Below the pieces are notes generated by a model, which saw only the letters and a list, made by a program, of their open reading frames with translations, did no database searches and was not told the origin of the DNA. Source: Ruminococcus sp. (lineage in GTDB: Bacteria > Bacillota > Clostridia > Oscillospirales > Ruminococcaceae). Taken from it: a DNA stretch of 41,273 bases. The stretch is taken from NCBI GenBank assembly GCA_017450925.1, contig JAFSSS010000032.1, positions 1-41,273 of the forward strand, written 5' to 3'. The position numbers were made by a program, and so were the translations under genes. This document shows positions 1 to 7,428 of the stretch, piece by piece (position 1 is the first letter of the stretch; each line of letters starts with the position of its first letter).

Positions 1-141
1 ACATCATCTGCTTGCCAGCTTTCCGTCATATTACCCAAATTCTCCTTGACTTGCGTCAGCAAGCCTGCGTCGAATTTAGGCAATCTGACGAAAAGCTGGA
101 CGGCGCATCTGATGCACAGGGGTCGTGCGGTGTTGCCCTAA
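1..141. repeat. Right part of a MITE-like element, cut by the window edge
   Basis: This stretch matches the right two thirds of the complete element at 19551-19789. It shares a 29-base identical block (1-29) and a block around 66-105, and ends in the same terminal inverted repeat (GGTCGTGCGGTGTTGCC, 121-137). After the repeat the flank reads CTAA instead of TTAA. The three small hairpin segments of the other copy are missing or reduced here. It carries no credible coding region. Confidence 0.8.
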
Positions 142-195
142 GAAACGAAAGCAAGAGTCAGGCCGGCACCGATCCGGAAAACTGATACAAGCCAA

Positions 196-228
196 AGCTC
201 CCCCTGCCGCCGGCAGAGGGAGCTTTTT
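196..228. terminator. Terminator hairpin after bioB, possibly bidirectional
   Basis: A 13-bp stem (196-208 with 212-224, one G-T pair on the minus-strand RNA) closes a 3-nt loop. It sits just past the bioB stop codon. The T-run is better on the plus strand (224-228) than on the minus strand (TTT then GGC), so it may stop transcription in both directions. Confidence 0.75.
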
Positions 229-229
229 A

Positions 230-1204
230 TCATGGATTTTTGCTTTTACCGGCACGGAAGCCTATGCCTTCAAGCATGGAGATATCCTCGCGGATGCGGT
301 TGCCGGAGGTGGTGAGCATATCGCCGGTGATAGCCGAGTCCGCGCCGGAGAGAAAGGCCTGTCGGCCGCAGCCCTCCATAGGGTTTCTCCCGGCGGCGAG
401 GCGTATATCAGCCTCGGGAACTATAAAGCGGAAGATCGCCACGGTGCGGAGGATATCCGGCTCGGTGATGCGGACGGTGTTTTCAAGGGGAGTGCCCTTT
501 ATCGGTATCAGCGCATTTATGGGTATGGAGGAGACCCCAAGCTCCGAAAGGGTAAGAGCCATGTCGATGCGGTCATCCCACCCCTCGCCCATGCCGATTA
601 TGCCGCCGGAGCAGACCTCCAGCCCCGCCGAGACGGCGCGGCGGATGCATTCCAGCTTGTCCTCAAAGGTGTGGGTGGTGCAGATGTTTTTGAAGTTCCG
701 GCGGGAGGTCTCGATATTGGCGTGATACCTCGACACCCCGGCCTCACGCAGTCTGACAAACTGCTCCTCCTCCAGCAGGCCGAAGGAGGCGCACAGCTCC
801 ACATCCGTTTCCTGCGAAAGCGTGCGGAAGGTGTCGAGGGCGTTTTCAAACTCGCTGCCCGTGAGCCTTCTGCCGGCGGTAACGATCGAGAACCTGTCAA
901 CGCCCTGCTGTTCGTTGTGCCTGCACTCCGCAAGGATGCTCTCCTTGTCAAGAAAGCCGTACTCCTCCACATTTGTGCAGTGGCCAGCGGACTGTGCGCA
1001 GAATTTGCAGTTCTCCGAGCAGCGCCCGCTCTTGCCGTTTATGATGCTGCAGAGGTTCGCCCTGTTCCCTCTGAAATGCTTTCTTAGCCTGTCGGCGCAG
1101 GCGGTGAGGCTTGACAGCTCCGCGGTCAGCAGAAAGCCGAGGTCATCCCCCCGCGAGAGGCGTTTTCCTTTGATGATCTCATCAGTAAGCTTTTCTATAT
1201 CCAT
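230..1204 (-). CDS. bioB: Biotin synthase (radical SAM)
   Basis: BioB inserts sulfur into dethiobiotin in the last step of biotin synthesis, using a radical-SAM 4Fe-4S cluster and an auxiliary cluster. The 324-residue protein is of normal family length. Near residue 60 it has the radical SAM signature C-SEN-C-KF-C followed by AQSAGH, typical of BioB, and further on the family motifs CASFG, NIETS and GGIIGMGE. The start at 1204 is preceded by AAAGGACAG at a suitable distance and by a perfect promoter (1228-1256). No other biotin gene is next to it, so it stands alone as a one-gene unit; it may serve to finish dethiobiotin made elsewhere or taken up. The identification is secure from the motifs. 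Confidence 0.95.
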   Translation of the reverse strand: MDIEKLTDEIIKGKRLSRGDDLGFLLTAELSSLTACADRLRKHFRGNRANLCSIINGKSGRCSENCKFCAQSAGHCTNVEEYGFLDKESILAECRHNEQQGVDRFSIVTAGRRLTGSEFENALDTFRTLSQETDVELCASFGLLEEEQFVRLREAGVSRYHANIETSRRNFKNICTTHTFEDKLECIRRAVSAGLEVCSGGIIGMGEGWDDRIDMALTLSELGVSSIPINALIPIKGTPLENTVRITEPDILRTVAIFRFIVPEADIRLAAGRNPMEGCGRQAFLSGADSAITGDMLTTSGNRIREDISMLEGIGFRAGKSKNP

Positions 1205-1227
1205 ATTGATCTGTCCTTTCAGATAGT

Positions 1228-1256
1228 ATTATATCATGCCGGACGGGATATGTCAA
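1228..1256 (-). promoter_or_regulatory. Sigma-A promoter of bioB
   Basis: Minus-strand -35 TTGACA (1251-1256), 17-bp spacer, -10 TATAAT (1228-1233), about 24 bp upstream of the bioB start. No obvious BirA-type palindrome was seen around it. Confidence 0.85.
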
Positions 1257-1290
1257 CCTGTTTTTGCATTTTGGTTTACAACATGGAGTA

Positions 1291-2448
1291 TCAAAGCATT
1301 GAGTAAACGGCATTGACCACCGTCCTTGCAAGGTCGGTGGTGCCGGCTCCCGCACGCTGGAGGAACAGCACTGTTGAAAGGCGCTCGGCGGGGTCGTTTA
1401 AGATAAACGTTCCTGTCCAGCCGTCCCAGCCGAAGCTGCCCTTTGAGGCAAGCAAGCCGGAGGCGTTGGGATCCTCCAGCATACGCATAAGATTGGCATA
1501 GCCGAAGCCCCGGCAGGAGTCCCAGTTGAAGGTCTTCCTCTGCTCGGGGGTGAGGCCGTTTTGCTGCAGGAACTGCAGTGTCTTTCGGCCGAGGAGCTTA
1601 ACGCCCTTGTATTCCCCGTTGGAGAGGGCAGCTCCCAGCTTTGCAAGGTCATTGGCGGTGGTGAATATCCCCGCGCCGCCGGACTGGAAGGCCGGCTCCT
1701 TATCATAATCGTAGATGCAGAGGTTCACCCATTCAAGGGGCTTTCTGTTCTTGCCGGCGCCGTCGTACAGCACAGCGAAGCGGCCGCGCTTTTCCGGCGG
1801 GCAGCAGAAGCCGGTGTCGTCCATGCCGAGGGGAGAGAAGATATTTTCCCGCAGATAATCGGCATAGCTTTTCCCGGTGATGACCTCAACGACTCCGCCG
1901 AGGATATCCGCCGAGGAGCCGTAGCACCATTCAGCGCCGGGCTCAAAAACAAGAGCGCACTTCCCGGCCTCACGGGCAAGATCTGCGGCGGTCATGCTGC
2001 CGCCCTCACGGCAGCTTTTGTCAAGCCTGCCCCAAAGCTCGGAGATCTCGCTGCCGCCCTCACGTCCGTCCCCGGGGTAGGGGATGCCGGAGGTCATGTT
2101 CAGCAGATCGCGGACAGTTACGGCTCTGGCTGCGGGAACGCGCTTTCCGTCCCGGACAAGGCAGGCTCCGGCAAATTCCGGGAAGTACCATTCCAGCCTG
2201 TTGTCGAGCAGCAGCTCTCCCCGCTCCAAAAGCTGCATCACAGCAGTTGAGGTTATGACCTTTGAGCAGGAAAAGGCGCGGCAGACGGTGTCGGCGGTAA
2301 AGGGCGTCCCTGCATCAGCGTCCGCAAGGCCGCTGCAGCCGCGGTAGAGCATTTCGCCGTCCTTCATCACCACTGCGGCTGCACCTGTTTCGGCGCCGCT
2401 GTCCACAAACCTGTTAAGAATGCTGTCTATAAGTGAGCTGTTGAACAT
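1291..2448 (-). CDS. Serine hydrolase, beta-lactamase/class C fold
   Basis: This 385-residue protein belongs to the beta-lactamase-related serine hydrolases (Pfam Beta-lactamase), a group of D-Ala-D-Ala peptidases, esterases and true beta-lactamases. The nucleophile motif is S60-C-S-K63 (FSCSKV). A tyrosine motif of the YxN type is replaced by YGS (WCYGSSADILGG), and the late region has a GGAGIFTTANDLAKLG block, common in the esterase-like members. There is no signal peptide, so the enzyme is probably cytoplasmic, which argues against antibiotic resistance. I chose the ATG at 2448 because GGAGGAG lies just upstream; an upstream in-frame ATG (2496) would place that site inside the gene. Substrate unknown. 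Confidence 0.85.
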   Translation of the reverse strand: MFNSSLIDSILNRFVDSGAETGAAAVVMKDGEMLYRGCSGLADADAGTPFTADTVCRAFSCSKVITSTAVMQLLERGELLLDNRLEWYFPEFAGACLVRDGKRVPAARAVTVRDLLNMTSGIPYPGDGREGGSEISELWGRLDKSCREGGSMTAADLAREAGKCALVFEPGAEWCYGSSADILGGVVEVITGKSYADYLRENIFSPLGMDDTGFCCPPEKRGRFAVLYDGAGKNRKPLEWVNLCIYDYDKEPAFQSGGAGIFTTANDLAKLGAALSNGEYKGVKLLGRKTLQFLQQNGLTPEQRKTFNWDSCRGFGYANLMRMLEDPNASGLLASKGSFGWDGWTGTFILNDPAERLSTVLFLQRAGAGTTDLARTVVNAVYSML

Positions 2449-2484
2449 ATATATCTCCTCCGATGATATTTCAAGTATGAAGAC

Positions 2485-2513
2485 ATTATACCACACCGCA
2501 GAGGTTTAGTCAA
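2485..2513 (-). promoter_or_regulatory. Sigma-A promoter of the serine hydrolase gene
   Basis: Minus-strand -35 TTGACT (2508-2513), 17-bp spacer, -10 TATAAT (2485-2490), about 37 bp before the chosen ATG at 2448. This supports the shorter start. Confidence 0.8.
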
Positions 2514-2524
2514 TGACAGCCCTC

Positions 2525-2553
2525 TTGATTTTTCCGGCCTGCTATGGTATTAT
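2525..2553 (+). promoter_or_regulatory. Sigma-A-like promoter in front of a repeated leader element
   Basis: Plus-strand -35 TTGATT (2525-2530), 17-bp spacer, -10 TATTAT (2548-2553). The predicted RNA start (about 2560) coincides with the first base of the repeated element at 2561-2661. Confidence 0.55.
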
Positions 2554-2560
2554 CGGTTAT

Positions 2561-2661
2561 AGTAAACGCCATTGAAATTGCGGCTTTGCGAACTTCGCAA
2601 AAGCACAGATCCAGCTTCTGCTCGTTCTCAAGGTGCCATTTCTGATGCCGTTTACTGTAAG
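2561..2661 (+). repeat. Intergenic repeat / possible small RNA, copy A
   Basis: This 101-bp stretch aligns without gaps to 35223-35323 at roughly 70% identity by hand count, and both copies precede a gene start. Its ends form an imperfect 12-bp inverted repeat (AGTAAACGCCAT and ATGCCGTTTACT, one mismatch). It contains a hairpin CTTTGCGA/TCGCAAA. A run of A then T (2662-2682) follows, which could end a transcript of about 120 nt. It could be a small mobile element or an RNA; I cannot decide. Confidence 0.5.
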
Positions 2662-2681
2662 AAAAAATTTTTTATTTTTTT

Positions 2682-2707
2682 TGTAACGAAACGGGATATT
2701 CTCCGTC
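2682..2707 (+). promoter_or_regulatory. ECF-type promoter, probably autoregulated
   Basis: TGTAAC (2682-2687), 16 bp, then CGTC (2704-2707, followed by TAA) matches the ECF sigma promoter pattern of Firmicutes (sigma-W/M/X-like: AAC at -35, CGT at -10). It lies 39 bp before the start codon of the sigma factor gene, the classical place for self-activation. Confidence 0.7.
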
Positions 2708-2745
2708 TAACCTATGTAAAGCAAAGGAAAGGAGGTGCGGCAAGG

Positions 2746-3234
2746 GTGGACGAAACTCTGGAAAAGCTGTATGAAGCCTGTTATATGAAGGTGTATTCCT
2801 TCGTGATGACGCTGGCGAAAAACAAGGACACAGCGCAGGAGATCACGCAGGAGACCTTTTTCCGGGCGATGACCTCGAAGCAAGGGTTTAGGGGCGAGTC
2901 GGATCAGCTGTCGTGGCTTTGTGCGATCGCCAAAAATCTATATACAGACGAGCTTCGGCGCTCGCAGCGTCACGGAGGCGAGCTGCCGGAGGATATGCCC
3001 GATACAGGCAGCCTTGAGCAGGCCTTAACAGACAAGGATCAGAGCTTTCGCATACATCTTGCTCTTCACGATCTGGGGGATCCCTACAAGGAGGTCTTCG
3101 AGCTAAGAGTTTTCGGAGAGCTTTCCTTCCGGCAGATCGGAGCTATATTCAGAAAAACAGAAGCCTGGGCAAGAGTCACCTTTCACCGCGCACGGATGAA
3201 ACTGAAAGAGAGGTTGGACAATGATGAAGTATAA
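2746..3234 (+). CDS. RNA polymerase ECF-type sigma factor
   Basis: This 162-residue sigma-70 family protein would direct RNA polymerase to stress or envelope promoters. Region 2 is seen in YMKVYSFVMTLAKNKDTAQEITQETFFRAM and the following WLCAIAKNLYTDELRR; region 4 is the C-terminal helix-turn-helix around EVFELRVFGELSFRQIGAIFRKTEAWARVTFHRAR. I use the GTG at 2746 as start: it is preceded by AAAGGAGG (2728-2735). The longer reading frame from 2572 would translate the repeat element and the promoter. The gene overlaps the next one by 14 bp, typical of sigma/anti-sigma pairs. An ECF-type promoter just upstream suggests autoregulation. Confidence 0.9.
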   Translation: MDETLEKLYEACYMKVYSFVMTLAKNKDTAQEITQETFFRAMTSKQGFRGESDQLSWLCAIAKNLYTDELRRSQRHGGELPEDMPDTGSLEQALTDKDQSFRIHLALHDLGDPYKEVFELRVFGELSFRQIGAIFRKTEAWARVTFHRARMKLKERLDNDEV

Positions 3235-4186
3235 CTGTGATATGATAAGAGACCTTCTGCCGCTTTACCAGGACGGAGTTTGCAGCGAAAGCAGCAGGGC
3301 GGCAGTTGAGGAGCATCTTGCAGGATGTGCCGGCTGTACCGATTATCTGGCATCAATGCGGGACAGCGGTATCATCGAGGAAACGATGAACACGGAGCGT
3401 GAGGATGCGATCTCCTCGCAGGCGAGATTTTTCAAGCGGCGCAGCGCAGTGGTCGGAGCAGTTTTCGCCGGACTGTTCATGCTGCCGGTGGTGATCTGCA
3501 TGATCGTCGGGCTGGCAACGGGGGGCATCTCGTGGGTGCTGATAGTTCTGGCGGCTATGCTGATACCCGTTTCGCTGATAGCCGTTCCGCTGCTGGCCTC
3601 GGAGAATAAGGCGCTCTGGACTCTCGGAGCATCGGCGGTGAGCTTGACGCTCCTGCTGGGAGTATGCTGCGCTGTCTCCGGCGGGAAATGGTTCTTTATC
3701 GCAGCGCCGGCGGTGCTGTTCGGCATAGCGGTGTTCTTCGCCCCCTTTGCCGTAAGAGCCAAGCCGGTCGCGGCGAGGGTCGGCAGCAGGAAAGGCCTTG
3801 CTGTTCTGGGGCTGGACACGGCGCTGTATATCATTATGATGCTGGGCATCGGTCTGACAAACGGCCTTAGCGGCAGCTACTACAGGCTGGCGGCTGAAAT
3901 ATCCGTCCCCATTCTGATATGGATATGGTCGATGTTCTTGACGATACGCTATATGAAGGCAAGGGGCGTTCTCAAGGCGGCGCTGATCTTAGGCATCACG
4001 GCGGCTGTCATGCTTATCTGTGACTTGATATTCGGCATCGGCCAAAGAAGCAGCATAGCCTATATCGAGGCCTTTGACCGCAGATTTGAGTTCGGCACCT
4101 ATACCGTGACGGCAGTGCTGTGCGCTGTGATCGGCGCTGTGCTGGCACTTATCGGAGCTTTGACAGGAAAAAAGAGGAGGAAATGA
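3221..4186 (+). CDS. Zinc-finger (HC2-type) membrane anti-sigma factor
   Basis: The 321-residue product starts with a cytoplasmic zf-HC2 domain (residues about 1-42) with H-LAG-C-AG-C, the zinc ligands that usually bind the sigma factor. About eight hydrophobic segments fill the rest (from roughly residue 75 to 315), so it is an integral membrane protein. Its overlap with the sigma gene implies translational coupling and fixed stoichiometry. By analogy with other ECF systems it should hold the sigma factor inactive until an envelope signal arrives; the signal is unknown. Two adjacent ATG codons at 3221 and 3224 are both possible starts. Confidence 0.85.
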   Translation: MMKYNCDMIRDLLPLYQDGVCSESSRAAVEEHLAGCAGCTDYLASMRDSGIIEETMNTEREDAISSQARFFKRRSAVVGAVFAGLFMLPVVICMIVGLATGGISWVLIVLAAMLIPVSLIAVPLLASENKALWTLGASAVSLTLLLGVCCAVSGGKWFFIAAPAVLFGIAVFFAPFAVRAKPVAARVGSRKGLAVLGLDTALYIIMMLGIGLTNGLSGSYYRLAAEISVPILIWIWSMFLTIRYMKARGVLKAALILGITAAVMLICDLIFGIGQRSSIAYIEAFDRRFEFGTYTVTAVLCAVIGAVLALIGALTGKKRRK

Positions 4187-4188
4187 AT

Positions 4189-5121
4189 ATGAAAAAGACA
4201 GTGATACTTGCAGCGGTGATATGTGCTGTTATGATGTGCTTTAGCGGCTGCTCCGCAGGGTTTGTCGGCGGGACATCGGTGAGCTATGATAACGCGGACA
4301 AATACGCTCCCGGCGACCGGGAGTTTTCCGAGACCATAGACGAGCTGGATATCGACTGGGTCTCCGGCAGAGTTACGGTAACGGCTGCCGATGTCAGCGG
4401 GGTGAGCGTAAAAGAGACCACCAAGGCAAAGCTTGACGACGAGCTGAAGGTCCATACATGGGCAGAGGGCAGCATCCTGCACGTCAGATTCTGCAAGTCC
4501 GGCGAGAGATATAACAGAGACGAGGACAAGACCGTTGAGATCACCGTTCCCGGGGACAGGCTCTATAAGGCTGTGAAGATCGACGTTTCGTCGGCGGATG
4601 TGAGCTGCACCGGGGTCAATACAGAAAAGGCGCATCTTGATGCCTCCTCCGGCGATCTGGAATACAGCGGGAACGCCGACAGCTTTACCGCCGACAGCTC
4701 CTCCGGGAACATCAGCTTTTCCGGCGAGGCCAAAAGCATAAAGGCAGATGCCTCCTCCGGCAATGTTACGATCGGTCAGAAGGGCAGCTCTGACAGTATA
4801 GCTGTTGATACCTCCTCCGGGGATATAAAAATAGATGCCGGCTATACCGGCAGCCTTGAGCTGGATTCCAGCTCCGGCAGCAAGGAGATCAGACTTGCCC
4901 AAATGCCCGCCAAAACAACTATAGATTCCTCCTCCGGGAGCGTGACGATGTATCTGCCGGAGGATGCGGACTTTGAGGCGGACATCTCCACCGGCTCCGC
5001 AGACGTGAGCTTTGAGCTTCCCATGACCAAAAACGGCGATCAGACCTACATCTGCGGCAGCGGCGAAAACAAGCTGAAGATCGACACCTCCTCCGGCGAT
5101 GTGAAGATACTGAAAATTTGA
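4189..5121 (+). CDS. DUF4097-type beta-helix lipoprotein
   Basis: This is a 310-residue predicted lipoprotein: the signal peptide MKKTVILAAVICAVMMC runs into the lipobox FSGC. The mature part has at least seven repeats of a D-x-S-S-G-[DNS] unit spaced about 19 residues apart (DASSGD, DSSSGN, DASSGN, DTSSGD, DSSSGS and others), the hallmark of DUF4097/DUF4098 beta-helix adhesin-like proteins often found with PspC or anti-sigma factors. GAGGAGG at 4174-4180 fits ATG 4189 better than ATG 4183. As the last gene of the sigma operon it is probably an effector or sensor at the outer face of the membrane; no enzymatic residues are apparent. Confidence 0.85.
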   Translation: MKKTVILAAVICAVMMCFSGCSAGFVGGTSVSYDNADKYAPGDREFSETIDELDIDWVSGRVTVTAADVSGVSVKETTKAKLDDELKVHTWAEGSILHVRFCKSGERYNRDEDKTVEITVPGDRLYKAVKIDVSSADVSCTGVNTEKAHLDASSGDLEYSGNADSFTADSSSGNISFSGEAKSIKADASSGNVTIGQKGSSDSIAVDTSSGDIKIDAGYTGSLELDSSSGSKEIRLAQMPAKTTIDSSSGSVTMYLPEDADFEADISTGSADVSFELPMTKNGDQTYICGSGENKLKIDTSSGDVKILKI

Positions 5122-5132
5122 CTTGCGCCTCA

Positions 5133-5807
5133 TCACTCCTCGAGCCTGCCGCCGTTCATTCGCATAAGCCTGTGGGCGTACTGTCCGGCGTCGGTTTCGT
5201 GAGTGACCGTCAGCACCGCGGCACCCTCATCGGCGGTGCGGCGGAGGAACTCAAACACCGCACGGGTGTTTTCATCGTCAAGGTCGCCGGTGGGCTCGTC
5301 CGCAAGTATGACAGAGGGGCGGCGTATCAGCGCCCGGGCGATAGACATCCGCCTAAGCTCGCCGCCGGAAAGCTCCGAGGGCTTTACGTTTGCCAGCGGG
5401 GCGATATCCAGCCTTTCAAGCAGCTCCCGAGCGTATTTCTCCGCCTCGGAGGACTGCTCCTTATAAAGCATAAAGGGCAGCAGGACGTTCTCGATGACCG
5501 TAAGACTATAGACGGCTGTCTGCCCCTGCGGTATCACGCCGATGCGCTCGTTCCGCAGCCGGGACAGCCTTTTGTCGTCCAGCGCATAGAGGTCGGTGCC
5601 GTCCAGCATTATCCTTCCGCGGGTGGGCGGCAGCAGTCCCGCCAGCATATTCAGCAGGGTGGTCTTTCCGCTGCCGGAGCGGCCGGTGAGGACGGTGAAC
5701 TGTCCGCTCTCCAGTATGATATTGCTTTCCGCCACGGCGGTGAAGATGTTCGTCCCACTGCCCTCGCGGATAAATTCCTTGACTGCATTTTCAGCCTTGA
5801 GCTGCAT
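5133..5807 (-). CDS. ABC transporter ATP-binding protein (MacB/LolD type)
   Basis: A 224-residue ATPase with Walker A GRSGSGKTT, signature LSGGELRR, and Walker B ILADEPTGDLD, the pattern of the MacB/LolD/FtsE branch that works with FtsX-like permeases. It starts one base inside the stop codon of the permease gene (TGATG), so the two are translationally coupled and form one transporter. It is the last gene of the long minus-strand cluster and converges with the DUF4097 gene only 11 bp away; no clear terminator fits in between. Substrate unknown; MacB-like systems usually handle peptides, lipoproteins or mechanotransmission rather than import. Confidence 0.9.
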   Translation of the reverse strand: MQLKAENAVKEFIREGSGTNIFTAVAESNIILESGQFTVLTGRSGSGKTTLLNMLAGLLPPTRGRIMLDGTDLYALDDKRLSRLRNERIGVIPQGQTAVYSLTVIENVLLPFMLYKEQSSEAEKYARELLERLDIAPLANVKPSELSGGELRRMSIARALIRRPSVILADEPTGDLDDENTRAVFEFLRRTADEGAAVLTVTHETDAGQYAHRLMRMNGGRLEE

Positions 5808-7003
5808 CAGTTATCACCTCTCAATATCACTCCCGTATCTATGCGGCTTATCCGCAGCGCCGACACTGCCGCCGCCAGCATACCGGCGGCTATTGCTGCC
5901 GCAGCAGCGGCGCAGGCTATCCCGATGATGCTTGCCGCCGGGGGCAGAAGATAGGGCATGGCAAGAGCATCCTCAACAGCCCCCGCAAAGGGCAGCATAA
6001 CGATCAGCCCAAGGGCTATGCCGATGATGCTCCCCGTGATGCCCACCGCCAGCGCCTCGGACATAACGGTGCGGGCAAGCTTTCCCCGGGAGGCTCCCGC
6101 CACCCGCAGTACGGCAAATTCCTTTTTCCGCTCGTTGACGCTCATAGCGAAGGCCAGCAGAAGTATCACCGCTCCCAGCACCCACACGGCGCCTATCAGC
6201 ACGCCCACAACATTTGACACACCGCCAAGGCTGTCGGACACCCCGGAGATCATCTCCTTTGTTCTGACGGCCTTGACTTTTTTGACATGGAGGTTTATGT
6301 CATTCAGCACCTCGTCGGGAGAATAGCCCTCGGCGGTGTTTATCATGATGCAGGAGACTGCCTTGTCCGGGTCGATGTCCTTGAAGCTGTTGAGCCCCCG
6401 TTCAAGGGAGGCCCTTGTCATTTCCTTTATCGTTTCCATATTGGTAAAGACCGTGGTATCAAAGCTGGTGCCGGTCTTGTCCAGCTTTGCGGCCACCCGG
6501 CAGTCAACGCCGTAAAACTGGAGGGTGTCTCCCACAAAGGCATTAAGGTCGCTGCCGACAACGATGTCAAGCTTGCCGAGAGGCTCGGTGCTGCTCTTTT
6601 TTATCCACGGCTGAACGGTGAAATCCGTCTCCGGGTCAAAGCCGATTATCTGCACAGGAATGGAGCAGCAGCCGGAGCTTGTGGATGCGAGATAAAGCTG
6701 CACCGAAAGCTGCCCGATGCCCTCACGCTCTTTGACCTTTTCCAGCAGCGAGTCCTCCATGTAGAAATATCCCGTGCTGCCCTGGAGGATGATATTCTCA
6801 AAGCTCTTTTTGGTGGCGGCCTCGTAGGGTACTACCATTATCTCTGCGCCGAGGCGGTCCTCAAGGGAACCGAGGCCGGAGCGCAGACTGGTGATGATGA
6901 CCGTTCCCGCAAAGACCCCCAGCGCCAGCAGCGCCGTCAGCGTTACCAGCACAGCCGTCCGCACCGGCTTGCCTTTAAGATTTTTAACTGCAAGACTCTG
7001 CAT
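5807..7003 (-). CDS. FtsX/MacB-like ABC permease
   Basis: This 398-residue permease has an N-terminal membrane helix (residues about 12-35), a large extracytoplasmic domain of some 220 residues (MacB_PCD type), and three C-terminal helices, which is the FtsX layout. The ATG at 7003 is preceded by GGGGAG and lies 6 bp after the DUF4418 gene. It pairs with the ATPase at 5133-5807. Only one permease gene is present, so the transporter is presumably a homodimer. It differs from the two permeases at 12890-15366, which belong to the iron block. Confidence 0.85.
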   Translation of the reverse strand: MQSLAVKNLKGKPVRTAVLVTLTALLALGVFAGTVIITSLRSGLGSLEDRLGAEIMVVPYEAATKKSFENIILQGSTGYFYMEDSLLEKVKEREGIGQLSVQLYLASTSSGCCSIPVQIIGFDPETDFTVQPWIKKSSTEPLGKLDIVVGSDLNAFVGDTLQFYGVDCRVAAKLDKTGTSFDTTVFTNMETIKEMTRASLERGLNSFKDIDPDKAVSCIMINTAEGYSPDEVLNDINLHVKKVKAVRTKEMISGVSDSLGGVSNVVGVLIGAVWVLGAVILLLAFAMSVNERKKEFAVLRVAGASRGKLARTVMSEALAVGITGSIIGIALGLIVMLPFAGAVEDALAMPYLLPPAASIIGIACAAAAAAIAAGMLAAAVSALRISRIDTGVILRGDN

Positions 7004-7008
7004 TTTTC

Positions 7009-7428
7009 TTACTCCCCGGATCTTGTATTTATCAGAATGATATACACGCCCGCGCATACCGCCGCCAGCGCTCCGATGATGATGACTGCCGGCCGCATGA
7101 CCGAGTGGCAGGTCATATCCTCCTTCATGCACAGCTTGATGACGGTGTTGGGTATTATCGCCGCCGCGATGCCTCCCAGCCCGACAATAAAGGCCAGCAG
7201 CGAGCTTATCCTTTTATGCTCCACGGCCGCTGCCGCCGCCGACAGCAGTACCATTCCCGCGCCCACAGCGCAGACGGCGGTTTCGGCGTTGTGGCAGTTC
7301 ATATATCCTGCCGTGCCCTCCATGCATATCGGCCCGCAGGCGTGAAACAGAAGCTTTGATCCCGCGCACAGCGCTAAGCTCACAGCCGTCAGCAGAAAGC
7401 CGAAGGCTCTTACAGAATTCTTTTTCAT
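7009..7428 (-). CDS. DUF4418-like four-helix membrane protein
   Basis: A 139-residue membrane protein with about four hydrophobic segments. It has cysteine-containing loops outside them: FHACGPICME and MNCHN after helix 1, and CMKEDMTCHS before helix 4. The Cys/His-rich pattern resembles DUF4418, a family I recall from genes beside MacB-type transporters, which fits here. Its start overlaps the stop of the transglutaminase gene (ATGA at 7425-7428) and it ends 5 bp before the permease. The paired cysteines may bind metal or form disulfides; function unknown. Confidence 0.65.
   Translation of the reverse strand: MKKNSVRAFGFLLTAVSLALCAGSKLLFHACGPICMEGTAGYMNCHNAETAVCAVGAGMVLLSAAAAAVEHKRISSLLAFIVGLGGIAAAIIPNTVIKLCMKEDMTCHSVMRPAVIIIGALAAVCAGVYIILINTRSGE

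Noticed and set aside
125-1087. Plus-strand frame across bioB
   Set aside because: It begins inside the MITE end and mirrors the bioB codons; bioB motifs on the minus strand are unmistakable.
1291-2448. Antibiotic-resistance beta-lactamase
   Set aside because: No signal peptide and an atypical YGS instead of YxN; the esterase/peptidase-like branch is more likely.
2572-2745. N-terminal extension of the sigma factor
   Set aside because: It would translate a repeat element and the ECF promoter; GTG 2746 with AAAGGAGG fits the family start.
4099-5136. Minus-strand open frame opposite the DUF4097 gene
   Set aside because: The plus-strand gene has a lipobox, ordered SSG repeats and a good ribosome binding site; the opposite frame has none of these.
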